From: Dehalococcoides mccartyi
GTDB lineage: Bacteria > Chloroflexota > Dehalococcoidia > UBA2979
NCBI GenBank assembly: GCA_945888895.1
Contig: CAMDAY010000127.1
Coordinates: forward strand, 1 to 6,482
Length of the DNA: 6,482 nucleotides
Reading direction: 5' to 3'
Under the pieces are notes generated by a model. That model worked only from the letters and a program-made list of their open reading frames with translations, had not been told where the DNA came from and made no database searches. Every line of letters starts with the position of its first letter. The first letter of the stretch is position 1. Below, piece after piece: positions 1-6,008 of this stretch. Position numbers and translations under genes: made by a program.

Positions 1-80
1 GCACGTCGCAGGGCGTCATGTCGGGCCGCGAGGCTTGGCGACGCAAAATCGGCGGCGAAGTGCTCTGCTACGTCTGGTAG
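1..80 (+). CDS. rpsH: 30S ribosomal protein S8, C-terminal end (partial)
   Basis: The window opens inside this gene. Reading codons from base 3 gives 25 residues and a TAG stop at 78-80. They match the S8 C-terminus: TSQGVMSGREA followed by the very conserved ending GGEVLCYVW. S8 is a primary 16S rRNA-binding protein of the 30S platform, and in E. coli it also represses translation of its own spc operon. The SxGVM turn and the GEVLCYVW ending belong to the rRNA-binding C-terminal domain. The gene ends 15 bases before rplF, its usual downstream neighbour. The 5' part and its start lie outside the window, so nothing can be said about length or regulation. Confidence 0.95.
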   Translation, partial: TSQGVMSGREAWRRKIGGEVLCYVW

Positions 81-95
81 CGGGCGAGGTTCAGT

Positions 96-635
96 ATGTC
101 GCGTGTAGGTAAGCTGCCCATTCCCGTCCCCGCCGGCGTCACGATCTCCGTGGCGGAAGGCGTATGCACCGTCACGGGCCCCAAGGGCACGTTGGTGCAG
201 GACATCCACGAGAACATGAACGTGGTCGTCGAAGACGGCCAGGTCATTGTGACGCGGCCGGACGACAAGCCGGACAACCGCGCGTTGCACGGGCTCACTC
301 GTGCCCTGATCAACAACATGGTCACCGGTGTGACCACGGGCTTCCGCAAGTCCATGGAGCTGCAGGGCACGGGTTACCGTGCCGCGCTCCAGGGCCAGAC
401 GCTCGTCCTCACCGTGGGCTACTCGCACCAGGTAGAGATGCCGCCGCTCAACGGCGCCGCCTTCACCGTGGAGACGAACACCCTCCTGCACGTCGATGGC
501 ATCGACAAGCAGGTGGTCGGTCAGCAGGCGGCGCTCATCCGTCGCGTGCGTCCGCCGGAGCCGTATCACGGCAAGGGCATCCGCTACCGCGGCGAGTTCG
601 TCAAGCTCAAGGCCGGGAAGGCGAAGGGCAAGTAA
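96..635 (+). CDS. rplF: 50S ribosomal protein L6
   Basis: This 179-residue protein has the usual L6 length. L6 binds 23S rRNA near the factor-binding region of the large subunit and is built from two related alpha/beta domains. The start MSRVGKLPIPVPAGV is typical of the family, as is the N-domain motif VTGPKGTL (residues 26-33). The C-domain signature PPEPYHGKGIRY (153-164) is followed by the basic tail ending KAGKAKGK. The ATG at 96 is the first in frame and begins the conserved N-terminus; only a weak GCGAGG-type ribosome site precedes it at about 84-89. Its TAA stop shares its last base with the rplR start. Nothing is truncated or unusual. Confidence 0.98.
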   Translation: MSRVGKLPIPVPAGVTISVAEGVCTVTGPKGTLVQDIHENMNVVVEDGQVIVTRPDDKPDNRALHGLTRALINNMVTGVTTGFRKSMELQGTGYRAALQGQTLVLTVGYSHQVEMPPLNGAAFTVETNTLLHVDGIDKQVVGQQAALIRRVRPPEPYHGKGIRYRGEFVKLKAGKAKGK

Positions 636-994
636 TGTCCACGAAGCAGACGACCCGAGCCGCCCGCGTCCGTCGGCACACGCGTGTCCGCCGCCGCGTC
701 ACCGGCACGGCGGAGCAGCCGCGTCTCGCGGTGTTCCGTTCGAATCAGCACATCTACGCCCAGATCATCGACGACACGGCTGGCCGCACGCTGGCCGCCG
801 CGTCTGATGTCGAGGCTGCCCTCAAGGGCGATGGTTCCAAGAGCGACCGCGCCCGCCAGGTCGGCACGCTGGTCGCTCAGCGAGTGAAGCAGCAGGGCGT
901 TACCACGGTCGTCTTCGACCGCGGTGGGTTCCGCTACGCCGGGCGCGTGCAGGCCCTGGCGGATGCCGCTCGCGAAGAAGGGCTGGTGTTCTAA
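635..994 (+). CDS. rplR: 50S ribosomal protein L18
   Basis: This is a 119-residue L18, the protein that with L5 and L25 anchors 5S rRNA in the central protuberance. The basic N-terminus (MSTKQTTRAARVRRHTRVRR) is followed by the family strand RLAVFRSNQHIYAQ. The C-terminal signature FDRGGF (94-99) leads into GRVQALADAAREEGLVF. The open frame continues far upstream to base 164, but that part only shadows rplF. The start at 635 is chosen because it begins the L18 homology, overlaps the rplF stop by one base (TAATG), and has a GAAGGG ribosome site at 623-628 with six-base spacing. The gene ends in another TAATG overlap with rpsE, so coupled translation is likely. Confidence 0.97.
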   Translation: MSTKQTTRAARVRRHTRVRRRVTGTAEQPRLAVFRSNQHIYAQIIDDTAGRTLAAASDVEAALKGDGSKSDRARQVGTLVAQRVKQQGVTTVVFDRGGFRYAGRVQALADAAREEGLVF

Positions 995-1611
995 TGGTCT
1001 CTCAGCAGCGAGGTCCCGGCGGCCCTGGTGGTCGCGGTGGACGTGGCGGCGGACCGGGCGGCCCCGGCGGCCCCGGTGGTCGAGACCAGGGCCGAGGCGG
1101 ACCTCGACGCGACCGACGTCGCGACGAAGAGGAAGCGCCCGAGTTCATCGAGAAGGTCGTCTACATCAACCGTGTCGCCACGGTGGTGAAGGGCGGTCGC
1201 CGGTTCTCGTTCACCGCGATCGTGGTCGTGGGTGACGGGGCGGGCCGCGTCGGCTTCGGCATGGGCCGCGCCAACGAGGTGCCCGAGGCGATCCGCAAGG
1301 GTGGCGTCATCGCTCGTCGCTCCATGTTCAAGGTAACGATGCGCGACACCACGATCGCGCACGACTTGGTCACGCATTTCAAGGCATCGCGCGTCATCAT
1401 GCGCCCGGCCTCGCCCGGTACCGGCCTAATCGCCGGCGGCGCGGTGCGTGCGGTCATGGAGGCCTGCGGCATCAGCGACGTGCTGACGAAGACGCACGGT
1501 TCGACCAACCCTGTGAACGTCGTGCGCGCCACCATTGACGGCCTGCGCCGTTTGCAGGATCCGCGAGCCGCGCGTGAGCGCCGCCTTGCGGTTGCTGCGG
1601 CGAACGCATAA
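994..1611 (+). CDS. rpsE: 30S ribosomal protein S5 with Gly/Arg-rich N-terminal extension
   Basis: This 205-residue protein is S5, which shapes the mRNA entry side of the 30S subunit and affects decoding accuracy. The N-terminal double-stranded-RNA-binding-like domain starts near residue 50. It shows INRVATVVKGGRRFSFTA, then VGDGAGRVGFGMGRANEVPEAI. The C-terminal domain carries PASPGTGLIAGGAVRAVME and the STNPVNVV segment. Aligning NRV here (59-61) with NRV in E. coli S5 (19-21) shows about 40 extra N-terminal residues. Of residues 7-36, 19 are Gly, mixed with Pro and Arg, followed by a charged RRDRRRDEEE stretch, so this part is probably disordered. Tails of this kind are known in high-GC actinobacterial S5. 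The ATG at 994 overlaps the rplR stop; a GAAGGG site lies at 977-982, with rather long spacing. Confidence 0.97.
   Translation: MVSQQRGPGGPGGRGGRGGGPGGPGGPGGRDQGRGGPRRDRRRDEEEAPEFIEKVVYINRVATVVKGGRRFSFTAIVVVGDGAGRVGFGMGRANEVPEAIRKGGVIARRSMFKVTMRDTTIAHDLVTHFKASRVIMRPASPGTGLIAGGAVRAVMEACGISDVLTKTHGSTNPVNVVRATIDGLRRLQDPRAARERRLAVAAANA
1012..1101 (+). repeat. Low-complexity Gly/Pro/Arg-coding tract in rpsE
   Basis: This GC-only-leaning tract repeats GGN and CCN codons, including a tandem GGCGGCCCC unit near 1059-1075, and encodes S5 residues 7-36 (19 Gly of 30). It stays in frame with rpsE throughout. It is an internal low-complexity region rather than a mobile or regulatory repeat, and could vary in length by slippage between related strains. 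Confidence 0.75.
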
Positions 1612-1629
1612 GGGCCGGGGAGTAACCAC

Positions 1630-1812
1630 ATGGCCACGTTGCGCATCACCCTGGTGAAGTCGTCCATCGGCTACGCCAAGAACCAGAAGGACACTGTCCG
1701 GGCCCTCGGCCTGCGCCGCATGCACCACACCGTGGAGCAGCAGGACGTGCCGTCGATCCGCGGGATGATCCACAAGGTCGAGCACCTTGTTTCCGTCGAG
1801 GAGGTCCAATAA
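1630..1812 (+). CDS. rpmD: 50S ribosomal protein L30
   Basis: This 60-residue protein is a full-length bacterial L30, a small ferredoxin-like-fold protein on the surface of the large subunit. The pattern is the family's: a short beta strand (LRITLVKSSIGYAKNQK), then TVRALGLRRMHHTVEQQD, then SIRGMIHKVEHLVSVEE. It starts 18 bases after rpsE with a good GGGGAG ribosome site at 1617-1622. Its last base is also the first base of the rplO start codon. L30 is missing from some bacterial lineages, so its presence here is mildly informative. The 3' end carries the ribosome site of rplO. Confidence 0.97.
   Translation: MATLRITLVKSSIGYAKNQKDTVRALGLRRMHHTVEQQDVPSIRGMIHKVEHLVSVEEVQ
1798..1805 (+). promoter_or_regulatory. 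Strong Shine-Dalgarno site for rplO
   Basis: GAGGAGGT lies six bases before the rplO ATG and inside the last codons of rpmD, where it encodes part of the EEV ending. It is one of the two best matches to the anti-SD sequence in the window. It supports the start of rplO at 1812 and suggests strong or coupled initiation there. Confidence 0.85.
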
Positions 1813-2330
1813 TGGACCAGCACACGCTCCGGCAGTCCGCCGGCGCCAAGCGCAACCGCAAGCGCGTCGGTCGCGGCCCCGGCTCCGGCACGGGCACCAG
1901 CGCCGGTCGTGGCCGCAAGGGCCAGGGCAAGCGCGGCAGCGTCCGCACGGGCTTCGAGGGTGGCCAGATTCCGCTGGTCCGCCGCGTCCCGCACCTGCGG
2001 GGCTTCAAGAACTTCATGCGCGTCGAGTACCAGGCCGTGAACTTGGACACGCTCGCGGAGCGCTTCCCCGCAGGCTCGACCATCGACGCCGCGTCGCTGG
2101 CCGCGCTGCGCCTGATCGACGACGTGAAGTCGCCGTTCAAGATCCTCAGCCGTGGCGAGACTGCGCTCTCGATCGCGCTGACCGTGAACGCGCCGCGCAT
2201 CTCCGAGTCGGCAAAGGCCGCGATCACCGCTGCCGGTGGCTCCTTCGAGGAGACCGCCCCGGCCGACCGCACGCCCCGTAACCGCGTCCACCGCCGCAAG
2301 GCCGCGGCCGCCGCCGGGACGGGGGCCTAA
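1812..2330 (+). CDS. rplO: 50S ribosomal protein L15 with basic C-terminal tail
   Basis: This 172-residue L15 is a 23S rRNA-binding assembly protein of the large subunit. The N-terminal half is the extended, Gly/Arg-rich rRNA-threading segment: RKRVGRGPGSGTG (16-28), GRGRKGQGKR (32-41), then the signature GFEGGQIPLVRRVPHLRGF (47-65). The globular half ends at ITAAGGSFEE (about 138-147), where E. coli L15 stops. Residues 148-172 therefore form an added tail, basic in the middle (TPRNRVHRRK) and Ala-rich at the end. The start overlaps the rpmD stop (TAATG) and has a strong ribosome site. The TAA stop is three bases before secY. Confidence 0.97.
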   Translation: MDQHTLRQSAGAKRNRKRVGRGPGSGTGTSAGRGRKGQGKRGSVRTGFEGGQIPLVRRVPHLRGFKNFMRVEYQAVNLDTLAERFPAGSTIDAASLAALRLIDDVKSPFKILSRGETALSIALTVNAPRISESAKAAITAAGGSFEETAPADRTPRNRVHRRKAAAAAGTGA

Positions 2331-2333
2331 CCG

Positions 2334-3674
2334 ATGGCGTTCGCTTCAACGCAGAGCTCGACCGGTCGACCGCGCCTCCTGCAGGCCGCGATCGATGCAG
2401 CGAAGCTGCCCGAAGTACGGGGCAAGCTGCTCTTCGTGCTGGGCGCGCTGCTCGTGTTCCGCTTTGTCGCGCACGTCCCGGTCCCGGGTGTTGACCCGGT
2501 GCAACTGAAGCAGACGTTCGAATCGAACGCCATCCTCGGCTTCCTGAACATCTTCTCGGGTGGCGCTCTCCAGAACCTCTCCGTCGCCGCGCTGGGGGTG
2601 TATCCGTACATCACCGCGACGATCGTGATGCAGCTGGCGACGCCACTCATCCCTCGGCTCAAGGCGCTCTCCGAGGAGGGCGAGGCGGGCCGCGAGCGGC
2701 TGCAGATGTACAGCCATTGGATGACCGTGCCGCTGGCCGTCTTCCAGGGCTACGCGCAGCTCACCCTGATCTCGCAGCTCGGTGGCGTTAGCGCCATCGG
2801 CTTCACGGGCGGCCAACTGCTGCCGACGCTGGCGACGCTCTTCTCGCTGGTCGCGGGGACCATGTTCCTCGTCTGGCTCGGTGAACTGATCTCGGAGCGC
2901 GGCATCGGCAACGGTATCTCGATCCTGATTCTCGGCGGCATCGTCGCCCAGGTCCCGGCGGTGTTCGGCACCGGGTTCCTCACGGGCGCGCAGGCGCTAG
3001 GCGGTGTCCTGCTGCTCGCGATCATCGCGGTCGCGGTGGTCGCCCTCATCGTCATCTTCCAGGAGGCGCAGCGCCGCATCCCGGTGCAGTACGCACGCTC
3101 GCAGTTCCGCGGTGGACGGCTCTACCGTCAACAGGGGCAGTCGCACATCCCGCTGCGCGTGAACAGCGCCGGCATGATCCCGCTGATCTTCGCGACCTCG
3201 ATCATGATCTTCCCGCCGCTGCTCGCCCAGTTCGTCGCGCGCACTGTCGATGTCGGCTGGCTGAAGAGCTCCGCGTCCTTCGTGGAGACGATCATGTCGC
3301 CGACTGGCGTCATGTACTGGGCGGGCACGTTCGTGCTGGTCGTCGGCTTCACCTTCTTCTACACGATGGTCGTGTTCTCCCAGCAGAACCTCCCGGAGAA
3401 CCTGCAGCGCCAGGGGGGCTTCATTCCGGGCATCCGTCCAGGTCGTCCGACCAGTGAGTACATCACGCGGGTGCTGGTGCGGATCACCTGGGGCGGCGCG
3501 CTGTTCCTCGGCTTCGTGGCCGTGCTGCCGTTCCTCGCAACGAGCGTGACCGATGTGCAGGCGCTCCAGATCAGCGCCGCCGGTCTCCTCATCGTCGTAG
3601 GTGTCGTGATCGACACCATGCGCCAGATCGAGGCGCAGATGATGATGCGCAATTACGAGGGGTTCATCTCCTAA
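2334..3674 (+). CDS. secY: Preprotein translocase channel subunit SecY
   Basis: This 446-residue protein has the length and motifs of the ten-helix SecY channel, which with SecE and SecG passes unfolded proteins across, or laterally into, the cytoplasmic membrane. The first membrane helix is near residues 31-48. The plug and second-helix region GGALQNLSVAALGVYPYI spans 76-93. The signature GELISERGIGNGISILI is at 183-199. The cytoplasmic loop with RRIPVQYA (247-254) leads to IPLRVNSAGMIP (272-283), and the SecA/ribosome-binding loop carries PGIRPG (365-370). The end, IEAQMMMRNYEGFIS, fits the family C-terminus. The ATG at 2334 has only a weak G-rich site before it, but it lies three bases after rplO, so coupling to rplO translation is plausible. 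The stop overlaps the adk start. Confidence 0.98.
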   Translation: MAFASTQSSTGRPRLLQAAIDAAKLPEVRGKLLFVLGALLVFRFVAHVPVPGVDPVQLKQTFESNAILGFLNIFSGGALQNLSVAALGVYPYITATIVMQLATPLIPRLKALSEEGEAGRERLQMYSHWMTVPLAVFQGYAQLTLISQLGGVSAIGFTGGQLLPTLATLFSLVAGTMFLVWLGELISERGIGNGISILILGGIVAQVPAVFGTGFLTGAQALGGVLLLAIIAVAVVALIVIFQEAQRRIPVQYARSQFRGGRLYRQQGQSHIPLRVNSAGMIPLIFATSIMIFPPLLAQFVARTVDVGWLKSSASFVETIMSPTGVMYWAGTFVLVVGFTFFYTMVVFSQQNLPENLQRQGGFIPGIRPGRPTSEYITRVLVRITWGGALFLGFVAVLPFLATSVTDVQALQISAAGLLIVVGVVIDTMRQIEAQMMMRNYEGFIS

Positions 3675-4324
3675 TGCGGCTGATCCTTCTCGGGCTCCCC
3701 GGTGTCGGCAAGGGCACGCAGGCGAAGATCCTCGCCCAGCGTCAGGGGCTCCTCCACATCTCCACGGGCGATATGTTCCGCGAGGCTGCCGCCGCTGGCA
3801 CCGAGCTGGGCAAGCGCGCGCAGGAGTTCATGTCCGCGGGCGCCCTGGTCCCCGACGAGGTGACCATCGGCATGCTGCTCGAGCGCATCGCCAAGCCGGA
3901 CGCAGCAGTCGGACTGATGCTCGATGGCTTCCCGCGCACGATCCCGCAGGCCGAGGCCCTCGACAAGGCGCTCACCGAGCAGGGTTCGCAGATCGACGCC
4001 GTGCTGTACATCCAGGTGCCGGAGCCCGAGCTCGTTGCTCGCCTGACCGGCCGATGGTCGTGTGGCAACTGCGGGGCGATCTACCACATGCAGACGAAGC
4101 CTCCGAAAGCCGCAGGAGTGTGCGACGAGTGCCGCGGGCAGCTCAGCCAGCGCGCGGACGACCAGCCCGCGACGGTGAACGCTCGCCTGGAGACGAACCG
4201 CGCCTGGACCGAGGCTCTGGCGGAGTATTACGGAAAGCAGGGGAAGCTCGAGGCCATTGATGGCACGGGCAGCCCGGATGACATCACCGCACGCCTCGAA
4301 GGCGCGCTGGTGAAGGTGTCATAA
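3674..4324 (+). CDS. adk: Adenylate kinase, long form with four-cysteine zinc LID
   Basis: This 216-residue enzyme converts ATP plus AMP to two ADP in the cytoplasm. Visible motifs are the P-loop GLPGVGKGT (7-15), the AMP-binding STGDMFR (30-36), DGFPRT (84-89) and LTGR (124-127). The LID is the long type and holds C130-x2-C133 and C150-x2-C153, the pattern of zinc-binding adenylate kinases, followed by QRADD (159-163). This differs from the short form lacking the inserted LID found in several eukaryotic cytosolic isozymes and reported for mycobacterial Adk, which argues mildly against a mycobacterial-type actinobacterium. The ATG overlaps the secY TAA, and GAGGGG at 3657-3662 serves as ribosome site. 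Placement between secY and map is the classical arrangement. All catalytic residues seem present. Confidence 0.98.
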   Translation: MRLILLGLPGVGKGTQAKILAQRQGLLHISTGDMFREAAAAGTELGKRAQEFMSAGALVPDEVTIGMLLERIAKPDAAVGLMLDGFPRTIPQAEALDKALTEQGSQIDAVLYIQVPEPELVARLTGRWSCGNCGAIYHMQTKPPKAAGVCDECRGQLSQRADDQPATVNARLETNRAWTEALAEYYGKQGKLEAIDGTGSPDDITARLEGALVKVS

Positions 4325-4348
4325 GGGCCTCTGGGAGCGTACAATCAA

Positions 4349-5110
4349 ATGTCTGTCGAGTTGAAGTCAGCTGCTGCCCTGGATGTGATGCGCGAATCAG
4401 GCCGCATCAATGCCGAGGTGCGCGCGCTGCTCATCGAGGCGGTGCGCCCCGGCGTCACCGGCATCGAACTCGACACGCTTGCGAAGCAGGCGATCGCGGA
4501 GCGGGGAGCGCAGCCGACCTTCGTCGGATATGCGCCGGGCGGGAAGCCGCCGTATCCCGGAGCCATCTGCTACTCGGTGAACGAGCAGCTGGTTCATGGG
4601 ATTCCCAACTCGCGAGCGTTGAAGGAGGGGGACATCGTCTCGATCGACCTGGGCGTGACTTACGAGGGCTACGTGACTGACGCTGCCGTGACGGTGGGCG
4701 TTGGTTCCGTGTCCGACAAGGCGCTCGAGTTGATGCAGACGACGGAGCAATCGCTCTGGGCTGGCATCGAAGCCGCTCGGGCGGGCAACCGCCTTGGCGA
4801 CATTTCGCACGCCATCGGATCGTGCGCCAAGCACTACGGGATCGTCCGTGGGTACGGCGGGCACGGTGTCGGGCGACAGATGCACATGGAGCCGCACATC
4901 CCGAACTACGGGCGCGCGGGCACCGGCATCCGGCTGCAGGCCGGCATGGTGCTGGCGCTGGAGCCGATGTTCGCGGTGGGCGACCCGGACACGGAAGAAA
5001 TCAGCGACGGGTGGACGGTCGTCATGAGTGACGGCAAGCTCTCGGCGCACTTCGAGGAAACGGTGGCGATCACCGGGGACGGTCCGGAGGTATTGACCCG
5101 CATCGCTTAG
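4349..5110 (+). CDS. map: Type I methionine aminopeptidase
   Basis: This 253-residue enzyme removes the initiator Met from new proteins whose second residue is small. The pita-bread-fold catalytic set is complete by alignment to E. coli Map: substrate-binding H83, metal ligands D100 and D111, H172 in GGHGVG, E205 in ALEPM, and E236 in HFEET, with H179 at the active site. There is no N-terminal zinc-finger or SH3-binding extension, so it is the short type Ia-like form. The start is the first ATG, 24 bases after adk. A GGGAG at 4333-4337 is the only ribosome-site candidate and is spaced 11 bases away, so initiation may be moderate. The TAG stop is 16 bases before infA. Confidence 0.97.
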   Translation: MSVELKSAAALDVMRESGRINAEVRALLIEAVRPGVTGIELDTLAKQAIAERGAQPTFVGYAPGGKPPYPGAICYSVNEQLVHGIPNSRALKEGDIVSIDLGVTYEGYVTDAAVTVGVGSVSDKALELMQTTEQSLWAGIEAARAGNRLGDISHAIGSCAKHYGIVRGYGGHGVGRQMHMEPHIPNYGRAGTGIRLQAGMVLALEPMFAVGDPDTEEISDGWTVVMSDGKLSAHFEETVAITGDGPEVLTRIA

Positions 5111-5126
5111 CGATGTGGGCACCACC

Positions 5127-5405
5127 ATGGTTAGAGGACGACGACCATCTCGCGGCGGCGGGGCCACTGGAGGGCCCCGTGAGCCGAAGGAAAAGAAAGA
5201 GGTCATCGAGGTAGAAGGGGTGATCCGCGAAGCACGTCCGAACGCCATGTTCGATGTCGAACTGGCGAACGCACACCACGTGCTGGCGGGTATCTCCGGA
5301 CGAATGCGGATGAACTACATCCGCATCCTCCTCGGCGACCGCGTGTTGGTAGAACTGAGCCCGTACGACCTGAGTCGAGGGCGCATCACATACCGCTTCC
5401 GCTAA
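5127..5405 (+). CDS. infA: Translation initiation factor IF-1 with Arg/Gly-rich N-terminal extension
   Basis: IF1 occupies the 30S A site during initiation and works with IF2 and IF3. From the ATG at 5127 the protein is 92 residues; E. coli IF1 is 72, and the core aligns without gaps. The OB-fold core begins KKEVIEVEGVIREARPNAMF (about 23-42) and ends with the near-invariant GRMRMNYIRILLGDRV and SPYDLSRGRITYRFR. Residues 1-24 form a basic, Gly/Arg-rich extension (MVRGRRPSRGGGATGG…). No ATG, GTG or TTG in frame lies between 5127 and the core, so the extension seems real. An in-frame GTG at 5115 would add four residues but has no ribosome site; the ATG has only a weak GTGGG at 5115-5119. Confidence is high for identity, moderate for the exact start. 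Confidence 0.95.
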   Translation: MVRGRRPSRGGGATGGPREPKEKKEVIEVEGVIREARPNAMFDVELANAHHVLAGISGRMRMNYIRILLGDRVLVELSPYDLSRGRITYRFR

Positions 5406-5423
5406 TCGCGGGAACGGGCGAGC

Positions 5424-5428
5424 AGGAG
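5424..5428 (+). promoter_or_regulatory. Shine-Dalgarno site for rpmJ
   Basis: AGGAG lies eight bases before the ATG of the 37-codon rpmJ gene, in the 31-base gap after infA. It supports the small gene as genuinely translated. Confidence 0.8.
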
Positions 5429-5436
5429 AAGACGCC

Positions 5437-5550
5437 ATGAAGGTGTCAGCATCGGTCAAGAAGCGTTGCGACAAGTGCCAGATCATCCGGCGGCATGGTC
5501 ACGTTCGGGTGATCTGCGAGACGGCGAAGCACAAGCAGCGGCAAGGGTAG
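5437..5550 (+). CDS. rpmJ: 50S ribosomal protein L36, zinc-binding form
   Basis: This 37-residue protein is full-length L36, the smallest large-subunit protein, which binds 23S rRNA near its 3' domains. It starts MKVSASVKKRC and ends KHKQRQG, as the family does. The zinc ligands C11, C14, C27 and H32 are all present, so it is the cysteine-containing form rather than the zinc-independent paralog. Position 4 is Ser where many homologs have Arg. It sits between infA and rpsM, the standard location. An AGGAG site precedes the ATG. The TAG stop at 5548-5550 overlaps the AGGGG ribosome site of rpsM. Confidence 0.97.
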   Translation: MKVSASVKKRCDKCQIIRRHGHVRVICETAKHKQRQG

Positions 5551-5559
5551 GGGCGCACC

Positions 5560-5937
5560 ATGGCACGCATCGCCGGCGTCGATATTCCGAACGACAAGCA
5601 GGTCGCGTTCTCGCTGCCGTACATCTACGGCATCGGGCGCGTCACTGCGCTTCGGGTGTTGAAGCAGACCAACGTGAACCCGACCACGAAGGCCCGGGAC
5701 CTGACCGACGATGAGGTCGCACGATTGCGTGCCGTCATCGAGGGTGAACTGGTGGTGGAAGGTGACCTGCGCCGTAATGTGCGCAGCAACATCCAGCGCC
5801 TGATCGAGATCAACTGCTACCGCGGCCAGCGCCACCGCCGGGGTCTCCCCGTCCGTGGTCAGCGCACGAAGACCAACGCGCGTACGCGTCGCGGTGTGCG
5901 TCGCACGGTGGCGGGCAAGAAGAAGACGACGAAGTAG
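5560..5937 (+). CDS. rpsM: 30S ribosomal protein S13
   Basis: This 125-residue protein is S13, which sits in the 30S head, contacts the P-site tRNA and forms bridges with L5. The start MARIAGVDIPNDKQV and the helix-hairpin-helix-like segment YIYGIGR (21-27) are typical. So is the C-terminal tRNA-contacting tail RGLPVRGQRT (94-103), followed by NARTRRGVRR and a Lys-rich end. The ATG at 5560 has AGGGG at 5549-5553, six bases away, overlapping the rpmJ stop. The last codons and the TAG stop form the left arm and loop of a stem-loop (5927-5946), and the downstream gap is the longest in the window. Confidence 0.98.
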   Translation: MARIAGVDIPNDKQVAFSLPYIYGIGRVTALRVLKQTNVNPTTKARDLTDDEVARLRAVIEGELVVEGDLRRNVRSNIQRLIEINCYRGQRHRRGLPVRGQRTKTNARTRRGVRRTVAGKKKTTK

Positions 5938-5946
5938 CCTTCGTCG
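5927..5946 (+). promoter_or_regulatory. Stem-loop across the rpsM stop codon
   Basis: CGACGAAG (5927-5934) pairs perfectly with CTTCGTCG (5939-5946) around a four-base loop, TAGC, which contains the rpsM TAG stop. No T-run follows, so it does not look like an intrinsic terminator. It could be an RNA processing or stability element or part of a leader for rpsK-rpsD. The pairing is seen directly; the function is inferred. Confidence 0.5.
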
Positions 5947-5966
5947 AAGTAACTGGCCGAATCGGA

Positions 5967-5986
5967 ATCGTGCGGCGGCGCGCGAT
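5967..5986 (+). promoter_or_regulatory. Stem-loop in the rpsM–rpsK gap
   Basis: ATCGTGCG (5967-5974) pairs with CGCGCGAT (5979-5986) around a GCGG loop, giving eight pairs with one G·U. It follows the first stem-loop after 20 bases and ends 22 bases before the rpsK ATG, just upstream of a modest AGGGA ribosome site (5995-5999). It lies in the only sizeable non-coding gap and might influence rpsK translation. In GC-rich DNA such a stem can arise by chance. Confidence 0.4.
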
Positions 5987-6008
5987 CCACGAGTAGGGAC
6001 GTATCCGG

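Noticed and set aside
164..634. Upstream in-frame continuation of rplR, which would give a 276-residue protein.
   Set aside because: The extra part is an out-of-frame reading of rplF with low-complexity composition. L18 homology begins exactly at the TAATG start at 635.
1646..2299. Long open frames on the minus strand, for example over rpmD–rplO and over map (4397-5248).
   Set aside because: They lie opposite clear, conserved genes, resemble no known family, and are expected in GC-rich DNA where the antisense third-position frame lacks stops.
4340..4345. TACAAT resembling a -10 promoter box just before map.
   Set aside because: It ends three bases before the map ATG, so transcription would start inside the gene, and no convincing -35 box lies at the right distance.
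5113..5126. ATG at 5113 and GTG at 5115 as alternative starts near infA.
   Set aside because: The ATG at 5113 is out of frame and gives an unrelated short peptide. The GTG is in frame but has no ribosome site and adds only four residues.
5927..5946. The stem-loop at the rpsM stop as an intrinsic terminator.
   Set aside because: No T-rich tract follows the stem, and the alpha operon genes continue directly downstream, so termination here is unlikely.
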